DNA from: Taudactylus pleione
Lineage: Eukaryota > Chordata > Amphibia > Anura > Myobatrachidae
Assembly (NCBI GenBank): GCA_031769625.1
Contig: JAUIMM010000003.1
Location: forward strand, 2,890,501-2,954,500
Direction: 5' to 3'
DNA: 64,000 nt
A model generated the notes under the pieces. It was not told where the DNA came from. It ran no database searches and saw only the letters and a list, made by a program, of their open reading frames with translations. Positions 58,901-61,795 of this stretch are shown here, in pieces. A program made the translations under genes and the position numbers. Numbering within the stretch: the stretch's first letter is position 1; each line of letters begins with the position of its first letter.

Positions 58901-60779
58901 TGCTAACAAACTCATTAGCTATCAACCATGCGTTCACCAAACCAGACTGAAACTCGATGCGTAGTAAATTCTGAGCACACTATCTACTTGCCTATCTAGT
59001 ACAGCATTACAGTGGTCACAAAGGACTTCTTCCAAACAGTCTGCGGCTTGGATAATGACAGCCAGATTATCACTACAGAGATATAACACTTTTGGAAAGA
59101 AATCCAGTTAAGTGAAAACAGACTGTTAAGGATCTGGTCTCCTTCAATTATACCATAACAGATTAAATCGGGGAATCTCCTGATATTGTTTGAATATAAA
59201 TTCAATACCACATTCTGTAATCTTATAAAATTATATGTACTGATTTGGATAATTCTAGACCTGCAACCAGTGCTATTGAAATGTCCTTGATCCAGGTATC
59301 TGCGAAGGATTTACGTTTATGTATGCTGCGTAATATGCTCTGCGTTCATCAGCAAGAAAGTTTTATATTGATAGTCGTTCCTTCTAATTTTTTTTTTACA
59401 TTTAGCTGTATATTTGTTGTGTGTGCATCAAAGCATTACTTTCTGTGTCTTCTAGGTACTTATCTTTGTAAAGGGTTCTAGAATGCTAGGTTCCAAAATA
59501 TTATCCTTTCATAGGCTGATCTAGAACAGTGCTAATCGGGTATATGCACGAGGAGGGCATCATATATGTTTTTAATATATTGTTAAGGGTAGGGATGTGC
59601 ATGCTCGGATTAGTTCGGATTTTCCCGCCAAATTCTGATTTTTTTTTTTTCCCGCCAAAAATTGGGTCTCAGAAAGAGGCAAAACGTCATCTTTCATGGA
59701 CTTTTGTCCAGGAACGATGATGTTTTGTGTCTGAGACCTGATTTTTGGTTGCTATGGGCAACAACTCACTTCTAAAAACCTGCACTTTAGTAAATATACC
59801 CCTAAGTGTTGGAGGAGTAGAGATGTTCACGAATAAAGCCTTGACAGTTTTGACATTGGAAAGCCCTGCTGTAAAAATACATTTTAAAATGGTTTACTCA
59901 AGTGACTCTAGAATGGACATTTATGAAAACTGGCGAAGAGGAAAAATTTGGCGTTACCGACAGCAACCAATCGGTCTCTAAGCATAATTCCACAGTATGG
60001 TTTAGACCAGTGATTCTCAAATCCAGTCCTCAGGACACACCAACAGTGCATGTTTTCCATATCTCCTTGCTGGAGCACAGGTTTATTCATTAGTGACTGA
60101 CACATTTGAAAACATCCACAGGTGGTTCTTACTTCACTTGTGATCCTCTGGGGAGGCCTAGAAAACATTCACTGTTAGTGTGCCCCAAGGACTGGAATGA
60201 GTAGCAATGGTTTAGACAATTGTTAATGTCTGCGTGGTTGCTATGGGTAACGCCAGCTTTTCCTTGTGCTCTAGTCAGTAACTCTATAACACCAGGTTCT
60301 CCTATTGCGTGGTCTGGAATGCTATTATTGGGTGAGGGGTCACAGAATGCAATTCCTTCGTACGGCTTCCGATCTGCAAGTAGTTTCATTAAGTGTCAGA
60401 AACGGTGAGAAATAGAAGACCCCACACAGAGTCAGAATTTAGAAAACTTAGTACTTGTGACACTTACCGGGTTCCCTGGAATTCCTTTCTCCCCAGGTGG
60501 GCCAGAGGGTCCTGGAATTCCCTGTAAAAATTGTATACTTATGGGTTCATGGCGAACAAATTGCCAAAACAAAGAGCCAGCGTTTGTGTGTTGTTACTTA
60601 CTGTAAATCCGCGCGGCCCGACAAGTCCTCTTTCTCCCATCTTGCCCTGCACATAACATATTGCCGTCACACTCGGCCTACATTTTTCAGGAGAACACAA
60701 GCTGACATGGATGCAATCTAATGAATGTACTTGCCTGTTGTCCAACCAGTCCTTCTTTGCCCTGTATTCCATGAGGTCC
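5263..60779 (-). CDS. COL27A1: Collagen XXVII alpha-1 chain gene, internal part (19 exons, W1-W19)
   Basis: This gene encodes a secreted fibrillar collagen of cartilage and other matrices; three chains wind into a Gly-X-Y triple helix. The 19 exons (four of 108 bp, twelve of 54, two of 45, one of 57) are all phase 0-0, start with a Gly codon and give 1,227 bp or 409 residues. Exon sizes of 45, 54 and 108 bp are typical of fibrillar collagens. Recognition as COL27A1 rests on blocks [26 protein letters not shown] and [14 protein letters not shown] and on a single four-residue Gly-Gly gap in W13, all of which I recall from the human chain. Signal peptide, TSP-N domain, N-terminal helix and C-propeptide are outside the window. 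No stop or frameshift is seen in any exon, so the gene looks functional. The main alternative is the paralogue COL24A1, which I judge less likely. Confidence 0.87.
5468..5575 (-). CDS. COL27A1: COL27A1 exon W18 (108 bp)
   Basis: Encodes twelve Gly-X-Y triplets, beginning [16 protein letters not shown] and ending GRDGSTGLQ. The block [19 protein letters not shown] is the strongest single match to human COL27A1 that I recall. Acceptor TTTCTAG, donor CAG/GTGAGT. A 97-bp intron separates it from W19. Confidence 0.94.
5972..7047 (-). mobile_element. Tc1-type DNA transposon, internally deleted
   Basis: The ends are inverted repeats: CACC(G/C)ATCAGCCATA at the left and its complement at the right. 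TA dinucleotides flank it at 5,970-5,971 and 7,048-7,049, as expected for Tc1/mariner insertion. At 1,076 bp it is shorter than intact relatives (about 1.2-1.6 kb). A broken transposase lies inside on the minus strand. The copy cannot move by itself. Confidence 0.92.
6004..6916 (-). pseudogene. Tc1 transposase remnant
   Basis: The N-terminal helix-turn-helix ([13 protein letters not shown], then [14 protein letters not shown]) is read at 6,731-6,916. A second frame at 6,004-6,684 gives [39 protein letters not shown] and [16 protein letters not shown] third frame at 6,257-6,469 supplies [12 protein letters not shown]. Family members are about 340 residues and need a DDE/D triad. The segment between EQWKK and LPGEEM that should carry the first Asp is deleted, and part of the second DNA-binding helix is also missing. 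Frameshifts separate the pieces, so it is dead. Confidence 0.92.
7533..7841. mobile_element. Foldback MITE with 19-bp perfect terminal inverted repeats
   Basis: Left end aaaggtgcccatccactag and right end ctagtggatgggcaccttt are exact complements. The interior has further palindromes around the tgaacgagcagtcg, cctgatgttatcgtcagg and cgatcgttatcg motifs. The target duplication is ambiguous (TAA against TTA). Confidence 0.85.
8025..8078 (-). CDS. COL27A1: COL27A1 exon W17 (54 bp)
   Basis: Encodes [18 protein letters not shown], six Gly-X-Y triplets with a basic first half. Acceptor TTTGTAG, donor CCT/GTAAGT. Confidence 0.93.
8079..9546 (-). other. Intron W16-W17 (1,468 bp)
   Basis: The central part is a minisatellite-bearing element (about 8,535-9,165). 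The flanks 8,079-8,530 and 9,170-9,546 show nothing recognisable. Confidence 0.8.
8535..9165. mobile_element. GTCGAC-ended element carrying a TTAGG-type minisatellite
   Basis: The left flank repeats caataggtcgaca or caataggttgacag, and the right flank carries the inverted counterpart (gtcgacc.., ctgtcaacctttttattgtcgat), with poly-T tracts on both inner sides. Between them (8,650-9,060) is a tandem array with a 78-bp higher-order period (ttaccctgatgg at 8,761, 8,839 and 8,917), built from ggttagggttaggcacta-like subunits. Confidence 0.7.
9547..9600 (-). CDS. COL27A1: COL27A1 exon W16 (54 bp)
   Basis: Encodes [18 protein letters not shown], six Gly-X-Y triplets. Acceptor CTTGCAG, donor GTG/GTAAGT. 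Confidence 0.93.
9742..9795 (-). CDS. COL27A1: COL27A1 exon W15 (54 bp)
   Basis: Encodes [18 protein letters not shown], six Gly-X-Y triplets. Acceptor CTTACAG, donor CCG/GTAAGA. A short 141-bp intron separates it from W16. Confidence 0.93.
11425..12022. mobile_element. GGGCCTGATTCAG family element, 598 bp
   Basis: Terminal inverted repeat GGGCCTGATTCAGAGCC at the left, its complement at the right, and a 3-bp duplication aga on both sides (11,422-11,424 and 12,023-12,025). It encodes no transposase. It is highly similar to, and of the same length as, the copy at 42,244-42,841. Confidence 0.9.
12085..13250. mobile_element. CCTAACCC minisatellite element, copy A
   Basis: The GC-rich, palindrome-rich left end (ggtatgggatgccggcgg) and right end (gccggcatcccaacagctggg) flank a large array (12,170-13,145) of 21-bp units ctagtacctaaccctctcccg with variants. 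The right end shares GCCTCCCGT with copy H. A target duplication is not clear (5 of 8 at best). Confidence 0.75.
14269..14847. mobile_element. GGGCCTGATTCAG family element, diverged 579-bp copy
   Basis: Starts gggctcgattccgacccgg and ends gggtctgaatcgacccc, flanked by ttt on both sides. The interior shares ggtggtaacaggggaaggtgcttg and related blocks with the copies at 1-566 and 11,425. Confidence 0.8.
15167..15418. mobile_element. TTA-flanked MITE, GGGTACACAC type
   Basis: Ends agctgggtacacacc and ggtgcgtaccaagct are near-perfect complements (13 of 15). TTA occurs on both sides (15,164-15,166 and 15,419-15,421), as for PIF/Harbinger-type insertion. There is no coding capacity. Confidence 0.85.
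15590..15643 (-). CDS. COL27A1: COL27A1 exon W14 (54 bp), RGD-bearing
   Basis: Encodes [18 protein letters not shown], six Gly-X-Y triplets, with an Arg-Gly-Asp inside GDRGDRGE. Acceptor is a long T-tract ending CTCAAG; donor GCT/GTGAGT. The segment matches my memory of human COL27A1 almost residue for residue. Confidence 0.93.
15727..16775. repeat. Direct-repeat-bounded unit (two 315-bp repeats)
   Basis: Segments 15,726-16,040 and 16,464-16,777 are nearly identical and in the same orientation, from ctggggatggtccttggctg to gagcgaccact.tatttttta. About 425 bp of different sequence separates them. The whole unit is bordered by tagtcccatatc on the left and tagtcctatatc on the right (11 of 12), which looks like a target duplication. 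No reverse transcriptase is visible. It could be a small LTR-like or Penelope-like derivative, or a retroposed piece of a tandem repeat. Confidence 0.8.
17710..17979. mobile_element. TTA-flanked MITE nested in hAT-like MITE (first)
   Basis: 270 bp, A/T-rich, with repeated gaacgattatcgttcatg-like palindromes. Flanked by TTA at 17,707-17,709 and 17,980-17,982. Ends aggtgcatacacac and gtgtggatgcagc are imperfect complements. Confidence 0.82.
18086..18419. mobile_element. TTA-flanked MITE nested in hAT-like MITE (second)
   Basis: 334 bp, flanked by TTA at 18,083-18,085 and 18,420-18,422. Ends tggagcgtacacacg and cgtgtgtatgcacca are near complements. It includes a tandem repeat at 18,127-18,200 with two full 29-bp units and part of a third (ttgaacgatttgaacgattt). 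Confidence 0.85.
19117..19348. mobile_element. Foldback MITE, CAGGGGCGTA type
   Basis: Left caggggcgtataaa and right ctataaatacgcccctg are inverted repeats typical of hAT-derived MITEs. Flanking 8-mers match at only 5 of 8 positions, so it is old. Confidence 0.7.
19517..19809. mobile_element. TTA-flanked MITE, GGGTACACAC type
   Basis: Ends cctgggtacacac and gtgtgtacacagct, with TTA at 19,514-19,516 and 19,810-19,812. Part of it resembles 1,320-1,380 and the MITE at 15,167 (catcgtcccaatggatg-like block). Confidence 0.8.
19960..20408. mobile_element. Fragments of two element families, abutting
   Basis: 19,970-20,075 matches the TTAGG-side end of the minisatellite element at 44,803 (aggcactggggggaaggttagggt, gtgaatactta). 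20,080-20,408 is a left-truncated GGGCCTGATTCAG family copy with the cccactgacatcac palindrome, ending gaatcaggccc. Confidence 0.72.
20819..20875 (-). CDS. COL27A1: COL27A1 exon W13 (57 bp), helix interruption
   Basis: Encodes [19 protein letters not shown]. The spacing between two glycines is four residues (G-K-K-E-G) where three are expected, so the exon has one extra codon and is 57 bp long. It stays in frame with clean splice sites (acceptor CTACAG, donor AGA/GTAAGT), so it is no sequencing error or decay. Human COL27A1 carries a similar imperfection at this point (GKAEG, from memory). A fault like this in a fibrillar helix should locally kink or loosen it. Confidence 0.93.
21868..22016. 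mobile_element. 149-bp near-perfect foldback MITE
   Basis: Left arm starts aggggtgagcggattcgg and the right arm is its complement almost to the centre (loop near 21,930-21,945). The triplet act flanks both sides (21,865-21,867 and 22,017-22,019). The arms differ at only a few positions, implying a recent insertion or arm conversion. Confidence 0.88.
22665..23200. mobile_element. CCTAACCC minisatellite element, copy C
   Basis: Begins ggatcggtatgaaatacc, then a GC-rich part, then a degenerate cctaaccctaac..cccgggggggtgcc array (22,740-23,030). A palindromic right part follows (gggaagccggcggtcag, then cgaccatcggcttcc). No 8-bp duplication was found, so an end may be lost. Confidence 0.78.
24281..24400 (-). 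mobile_element. SINE tail fragment, antisense
   Basis: tatttatatggtgccacaag..cagcgccttaca is the reverse complement of the 3' part of the tRNA-derived SINE seen at 42,845-42,960 (cagcgctg..ggcgctatataaataa). A second such fragment is at 29,095-29,160. Confidence 0.65.
24505..25965. repeat. Compound minisatellite (copy D of the element family)
   Basis: Three arrays in series: about nine copies of a 32-bp unit (gccagcatcccaacaccagt..) at 24,556-24,856; about fifty copies of a 20-bp unit ttaggcactaggggggaggg with variants at 24,862-25,905; and a TA dinucleotide run at 25,911-25,960. The left side (cccggctgtcaggatgcctg) resembles the GC-rich end of the other copies. Confidence 0.9.
26790..26972. 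mobile_element. hAT-like MITE fragment
   Basis: ggtcctcaaggcacactaacagtcc at the left is inverted at the right (ggactgttagtgtgccttgagaac), ending near gggaaacactg. Same family as 17,674 and 60,008. Confidence 0.72.
27038..27215. mobile_element. 178-bp foldback MITE, TAA duplication
   Basis: Left gggggtatatttactaaag and right ctttagtaaatttacccc are inverted arms running into gttgcccatagcaaccaatc and its complement. Flanked by TAA at 27,035-27,037 and 27,216-27,218. Relatives lie at 40,180-40,357, 51,740-51,900 and, as a half copy, 59,745-59,805. Confidence 0.9.
27585..27638 (-). CDS. COL27A1: COL27A1 exon W12 (54 bp)
   Basis: Encodes [18 protein letters not shown], six Gly-X-Y triplets. Acceptor GCAACAG, donor AAG/GTAAGT. 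In the spliced product it leads directly into the interrupted exon W13. Confidence 0.92.
28576..29076. mobile_element. GGGCCTGATTCAG family element, 501-bp short form
   Basis: Begins ggccctcattcagagccg, ends gggtctgaatcaggcccc, flanked by cta on both sides. It carries the internal palindrome at 28,799-28,828 and two stem-loops (gcgttcccttgggaacgcc, ggggcgtgctgtc). It shares long near-identical blocks with 33,847-34,332. Confidence 0.86.
29322..29673. mobile_element. TTA-flanked MITE, 352 bp
   Basis: Perfect 15-bp terminal inverted repeats TGGTGGGTACACACT. TTA at 29,319-29,321 and 29,674-29,676. Internal palindromes such as cgatatcattaacgatatc. A sister copy is at 56,099-56,443. Confidence 0.92.
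29812..29865 (-). CDS. COL27A1: COL27A1 exon W11 (54 bp)
   Basis: Encodes [18 protein letters not shown], six Gly-X-Y triplets. The block GRMGAQGE is one I recall from human COL27A1. Acceptor CTCTCTAG, donor CAG/GTAATG. Confidence 0.92.
29866..30368 (-). other. Intron W10-W11 (503 bp)
   Basis: Ordinary unique-looking intron sequence; I see no repeat, RNA gene or regulatory motif. Confidence 0.8.
30369..30476 (-). CDS. COL27A1: COL27A1 exon W10 (108 bp)
   Basis: Encodes twelve Gly-X-Y triplets, beginning [16 protein letters not shown] and ending GSRGTLGPV. Acceptor TTTGCAG, donor GTG/GTAAGT. No interruption. Confidence 0.93.
30562..30615 (-). CDS. COL27A1: COL27A1 exon W9 (54 bp)
   Basis: Encodes [18 protein letters not shown], six Gly-X-Y triplets and very basic (seven Lys or Arg). 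The acceptor is TTTTTAAAG with A at -3, which is uncommon. Donor AAG/GTATGT. Only 85 bp separate it from W10. Confidence 0.9.
32330..32500. mobile_element. hAT-like MITE
   Basis: agagattcccaatctccgcc..caggttttaagg at the left is mirrored by ccttaaaacctggactc..ggcggagtctgg at the right. Central gcttgagcacagg resembles 26,850 and 60,070. Confidence 0.72.
33162..33592. mobile_element. CCTAACCC minisatellite element, copy E, with 8-bp duplication
   Basis: Starts gggatcggtatgaaattcc, ends ggcttcctgactctcttcc. The 8-mer atgtgcac flanks it exactly (33,154-33,161 and 33,593-33,600). The core at 33,240-33,420 is ccctaaccctaac-type sequence with C- and G-runs; the right part holds the gaagccggcggtcgac palindrome. 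Confidence 0.88.
33847..34332. mobile_element. GGGCCTGATTCAG family element, 486-bp short form
   Basis: Begins gggcctgattcagagccgg, ends tgaatcaggccc, flanked by aga on both sides. It shares with 28,576 and 20,080 the tcagagccaaaatcactccc block and the palindrome at 34,072-34,101, and it has strong local CpG density. Confidence 0.9.
34925..35645. mobile_element. Putative 721-bp element, TATTCA ends
   Basis: Left gaaccgtattcaattt and right aactgaatattgccc are imperfect complements; cta flanks both sides. The interior has poly-A/T tracts and inverted blocks around aaagacttttcggtggtacg. No coding sequence. Confidence 0.6.
37608..38025. mobile_element. CCTAACCC minisatellite element, copy F, with 8-bp duplication
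   Basis: Starts ggaatcagtatgcttaacg, ends cggcatcccgactgcatacc. The 8-mer atatatac flanks it exactly (37,600-37,607 and 38,026-38,033), though TA-rich repeats are easy to match. The right terminus is the complement of the left terminus of copy G (ggtatgcagtcggga). The 5' part holds ggcggttcaaatcc, which resembles a tRNA B box. Confidence 0.88.
38145..38540 (+). mobile_element. tRNA-derived SINE copy
   Basis: The head gttagcgtagtggttagcatta resembles a tRNA A-box region, followed by a decayed B box (taaattcctgacc). The body then runs tgtggagcttgtatg, ccctgtttctatgttctccc, caaaaacataccggtaggtt and attgtaagcttcactggggc, and the tail is actatataaataat. This head, body and tail order is typical of frog SINEs. 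Confidence 0.82.
38803..39618. repeat. 66-bp minisatellite, alternating unit types
   Basis: About 12.4 units, starting at 38,806, 38,872, 38,938 and so on. One type reads acaaattactgtgg, another ataagtgactctgg, and a third acaagtgactctgg fills the last three places. As 66 is a multiple of three, the plus frame stays open for up to six units (22-residue repeat [20 protein letters not shown]). Stops in units 7 and 10 and the lack of splice context argue against a gene. Confidence 0.93.
40180..40357. mobile_element. Foldback MITE related to 27,038
   Basis: ggggttatatttactt..agaagtggagaggttgccc at the left and gggcaacaactccactt..agtaaatatacccc at the right form the arms. The arms are more diverged than in the 27,038 copy. 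Confidence 0.8.
40850..41400 (-). pseudogene. Second Tc1-type transposase fossil
   Basis: Nucleotide blocks such as gatggattcaacaaggagctgg, gtgtgccaagaaa, accatctgcacgtcgcagca, gaaatcgaggttcatcagac and taacaaatggttatttgag are hallmarks (antisense) of a common fish and frog Tc1 lineage that I know. They occur in the right order but with large deletions and many changes, and no long frame survives. Termini are not recognisable. Confidence 0.78.
42130..42965 (+). mobile_element. SINE copy split by a 598-bp element
   Basis: The left part (42,150-42,243) has ctccggtttcctcccaccct and atatactggcaggttaattg. The right part (42,842-42,965) continues agactgtaagctccactggg, cagcgctgtgg, gcgctatataaataa and an AAT-rich tail. 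Removing 42,244-42,841 and one ata restores continuity with the copy at 38,145. Confidence 0.88.
42244..42841. mobile_element. GGGCCTGATTCAG family element, 598 bp, inside a SINE
   Basis: Same length and near-identical sequence to 11,425-12,022. Flanked by ata at 42,241-42,243 and 42,842-42,844. Because it cuts a SINE, its borders are certain. Confidence 0.93.
43370..43527. mobile_element. hAT-like foldback MITE, 158 bp
   Basis: Left caggcctggccaacctgtgg and right caacaggttggccaggcctg are inverted, with almost complete arms through gctctccagctgttgtgaaa. Flanking 8-mers cgctagag and ctctagag agree at 7 of 8. It lies 91 bp from exon W8. Confidence 0.88.
43619..43726 (-). CDS. COL27A1: COL27A1 exon W8 (108 bp)
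   Basis: Encodes twelve Gly-X-Y triplets, beginning [16 protein letters not shown] and ending GFNGIPGVR. The first half is densely charged, with KGE and KGER triplets. Acceptor TTCACAG, donor AGA/GTGAGT. The 108-bp size is a fused double 54-bp unit. The largest intron (13,003 bp) follows it. Confidence 0.93.
44803..45521. mobile_element. CCTAACCC minisatellite element, copy G (inverted), 8-bp duplication
   Basis: Starts ggtatgcagtcgggaagcc and ends gggcatgggtcatacttgttcc. The 8-mer tgcgtaat flanks it exactly (44,795-44,802 and 45,522-45,529). The core is gggttaggtttagg-type sequence. It is itself interrupted by the MITE at 45,176. Confidence 0.9.
45176..45331. mobile_element. hAT MITE nested in copy G
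   Basis: cagtgttggctaaccttgac at the left is perfectly inverted at the right, and the whole 156 bp folds back. Flanking gtttagga and gtttaggc give a 7-of-8 duplication. It is a relative of 43,370. Confidence 0.92.
45850..45975. repeat. Short tandem repeat, 33-34 bp, four copies
   Basis: Unit caccaatcagctatgaataa starts at 45,851, 45,884, 45,917 and 45,951. The last two copies end actgtaccagt where the first two have taagatacagt. Confidence 0.93.
46213..46266 (-). CDS. COL27A1: COL27A1 exon W7 (54 bp)
   Basis: Encodes [18 protein letters not shown], six Gly-X-Y triplets. Acceptor TTTACAG, donor AAG/GTAAGT. The peptide is acidic, unlike the neighbouring W5 and W8. Confidence 0.92.
46860..46985 (+). 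mobile_element. Non-LTR retrotransposon 3' end
   Basis: tgacaataaaaactttttgtttg followed by an A-rich tail (aaaaaaaataaaaaaaaataaa) is the usual finish of a retroposed L1-like copy. No coding part is visible upstream. Confidence 0.55.
48120..49660 (+). pseudogene. CR1/L2-type LINE fragment (ORF2, decayed)
   Basis: Three pieces in the expected order, each in its own frame: [15 protein letters not shown] (48,195-48,239), like the endonuclease motif [25 protein letters not shown] (48,905-48,952), like the linker before the reverse transcriptase; and [20 protein letters not shown] (49,583-49,642), like the QHGFRKGRSC.TNL motif. Stops and shifts are frequent. A GC-rich segment at about 49,113-49,400 (gggggtattcaattaggcgg) is probably a later insertion. 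Confidence 0.75.
49698..50138. mobile_element. TA-flanked DNA element, Tc2/pogo-like ends
   Basis: Left caggttgagtgtcccatatcc and right gggatatgggagactcaacctg are complements, with TA on both sides (49,696-49,697 and 50,139-50,140). The ends resemble the CAGGTTGAGTATCCCTTATCC termini known from mammalian MER-type elements. Inside, two direct copies of a roughly 110-bp block lie in tandem (tgtacacaaactttgt at 49,806 and 49,914). Confidence 0.88.
50229..50330 (+). mobile_element. SINE head fragment
   Basis: catggtgccacagtgattaccattgc and ctcacagcactgaggtcg, followed by tgtggagcttgtatgttc, match the head and early body of the SINE at 38,145. Confidence 0.7.
50814..51243. mobile_element. GGGCCTGATTCAG family element, 430-bp form
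   Basis: Begins ggacctcattcagacccgc, ends gcctctgaatgaggtcc, flanked by tag on both sides. The interior has caagggtctcgtcgcaagc and agctgtgggtggtcacccac stem-loops shared with 33,847. Confidence 0.86.
51505..51558 (-). CDS. COL27A1: COL27A1 exon W6 (54 bp)
   Basis: Encodes [18 protein letters not shown], six Gly-X-Y triplets with unusually many isoleucine and leucine residues. Acceptor GTCCTCAG, donor AGA/GTGAGT. Confidence 0.92.
51559..53451 (-). other. Intron W5-W6 (1,893 bp)
   Basis: Contains a degraded foldback related to 27,038 (51,740-51,900) and a degraded hAT-like foldback related to 43,370 (52,090-52,230, tgtgaaactacaagccccag with its partner). Nothing else is recognised. Confidence 0.8.
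53452..53505 (-). CDS. COL27A1: COL27A1 exon W5 (54 bp)
   Basis: Encodes [18 protein letters not shown], six Gly-X-Y triplets. Acceptor CTTGTAG, donor AAG/GTGAGC. It lies between a 4.8-kb upstream and a 1.9-kb downstream intron. Confidence 0.93.
53869..54211. mobile_element. 343-bp element, GCAATTCAACGCGA ends
   Basis: Left gggggtgatgcaattcaacg and right gttgagtcgaattcccccc are inverted, and aat flanks both sides. GC-rich interior with the aatgccggttatcgtgcc palindrome. Confidence 0.8.
55115..55579. mobile_element. 465-bp element related to the GGGCCTGATTCAG family
   Basis: Begins gggcctgtttcagagacg, ends catctctgaatcagtccc, flanked by tca. A G-run at 55,258-55,273 lies inside. Confidence 0.78.
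56099..56443. mobile_element. MITE, sister copy of 29,322
   Basis: It shares acgatatgctcc, aacctgacgacatcgtcagg and cgggaacgcgcgtcgtcgtt blocks with 29,322-29,673. The left flank TTA against the right flank TAT suggests a mutated duplication. Confidence 0.88.
56733..57758. mobile_element. Middle element of the nest
   Basis: Left tatactcctttcacacagagc and right tatgtctgaaaggggtata are inverted (about 14 of 17). Body sequence aaaacctgg..gccggtgcaca recurs near the right end as aaaaacctggttcagcgccg. It is interrupted by copy H. Confidence 0.75.
56978..57527. mobile_element. CCTAACCC minisatellite element, copy H, innermost of the nest
   Basis: Starts ggaattggtatgaaataccg, ends cggcttcccgattgcctccc, flanked by gttacaga and gttacgga (7 of 8). 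The core at 57,115-57,340 alternates cctaaccctaa with C-runs and G-runs. Near the 5' end, ggcggttcgattcccg resembles a tRNA B box. Confidence 0.86.
58354..58407 (-). CDS. COL27A1: COL27A1 exon W4 (54 bp)
   Basis: Encodes [18 protein letters not shown], six Gly-X-Y triplets. Acceptor CTTTCAG. The donor AAG/GTATAA is weak at position +5, yet frame and length fit the 54-bp rule exactly. Confidence 0.92.
58408..60467 (-). other. Intron W3-W4 (2,060 bp)
   Basis: Contains a small foldback (about 59,664-59,740, ggtctcagaaagaggc mirrored by gtgtctgagacc), a half MITE (59,745-59,805) and an hAT-like MITE (60,008-60,206). The stretch 58,420-59,580 shows nothing recognised. Confidence 0.8.
60008..60206. 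mobile_element. hAT-like MITE
   Basis: Begins cagtgattctcaaatccagt. Left ggacacaccaacagtgcatg is partly mirrored by cactgttagtgtgccccaag at the right. Same family as 17,674. Confidence 0.78.
60468..60521 (-). CDS. COL27A1: COL27A1 exon W3 (54 bp)
   Basis: Encodes [18 protein letters not shown], six Gly-X-Y triplets. Acceptor TTTACAG, donor GTAAGT. Last exon of the W1-W3 cluster; a 2,060-bp intron follows. Confidence 0.93.
60602..60646 (-). CDS. COL27A1: COL27A1 exon W2 (45 bp)
   Basis: Encodes [15 protein letters not shown], five Gly-X-Y triplets without interruption. Acceptor TGTGCAG and donor GTAAGT are both strong. It sits between two very short introns (88 bp upstream, 80 bp downstream) and forms a tight three-exon cluster with W1 and W3. 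Confidence 0.92.
60735..60779 (-). CDS. COL27A1: COL27A1 exon W1 (45 bp), GC donor
   Basis: Encodes [15 protein letters not shown], five perfect Gly-X-Y triplets. The acceptor is TTTACAG at 60,780 onward. The exon ends CAG and is followed by GCAAGT, so the intron starts with GC instead of GT. The nearest GT lies four bases further and would break the frame, so the GC-AG reading is preferred. Only 88 bp separate it from W2. Confidence 0.88.
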
Positions 60780-61066
60780 CTGTAAATAGGACATTTAAAC
60801 TGCTTACTATACTCTCTGGAAGATCTACATTGGTAGAAATTTAGTTGAAAGTCAAAACAATATACAACTGACAACGCCTGGGGACTGCCAGGCTAATATC
60901 TCACAGCAGTCTGCAAAGAACCCCAGTCTATAATAGTAAGGTAAGACTGTGGGATGGATTTCACAGAAATATGGCAGTGTGTGGAGAGCAACTTTGGAAT
61001 GATACTTTAGAACTCTTCTAAGACATTACCACACTCCTGATGACATCATGCCTTGCCCAAAGTTGT

Positions 61067-61097
<31 letters not shown>

Positions 61098-61795
61098 ACA
61101 TCTAAAAAAGATTAAGAGAAAAGCTATGGCGGGTGGTAAATGGATTAGGGAGAAAAGAAGGCAAGCTAAATGTTGTGCCTTGTTAGAAGACTTAATATCA
61201 TAGAAAATTAAACTAGGTAGAGTCTTACATTACGTTTAATTAATACAGCCTTTATATTTTTAGCAAAAATATGTATTTATTAAAGATTGCTAATGGACAA
61301 CTACAAGCCAATAAATCAATTCACTAAAAGAAGGGCAGCCTCTTCAACAGATAACTCAATGTACTGCCAGATTGCAGGGTAGATTAGAGGCTGACATTTA
61401 GACAGAGGGATAATTTGTGTAATGTATTTTGGTAATAATGGTAGGATGTATTATAAGGGATTTGGTTTGCTCTTCAGGCCAAAATGCACAAATGTTATAA
61501 AGGATTCGGCAAAACCCCTTTCCAACACAAACCCTATCCATGCCGCAACCTGATGACAGCAGAGGACACAGCTGTATAACCACTACAGCGGCTTTCTTTC
61601 AGAGCCTTCATGTCGTTTCAGGGGTCTTTTGGGATCCAAAGTGGTGATTGCTCAGTTGGTACTTCAGTCTCTATGCAACAGGCGTCTTGCAGTTATGGGG
61701 GTGGTCTCTGCAACAGGCGCTGCTGGTATTATGGGGGTTCAGTTGCTGTGCAGGAATATTTCCATCCACAAGGGGGGTACCAGCCATTTTCTGGG

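Noticed and set aside
60724..60730. Use of the GT in GCAAGTAC as the donor of W1
   Set aside because: It would add four bases and shift the frame of W2; the GC donor keeps perfect Gly-X-Y.
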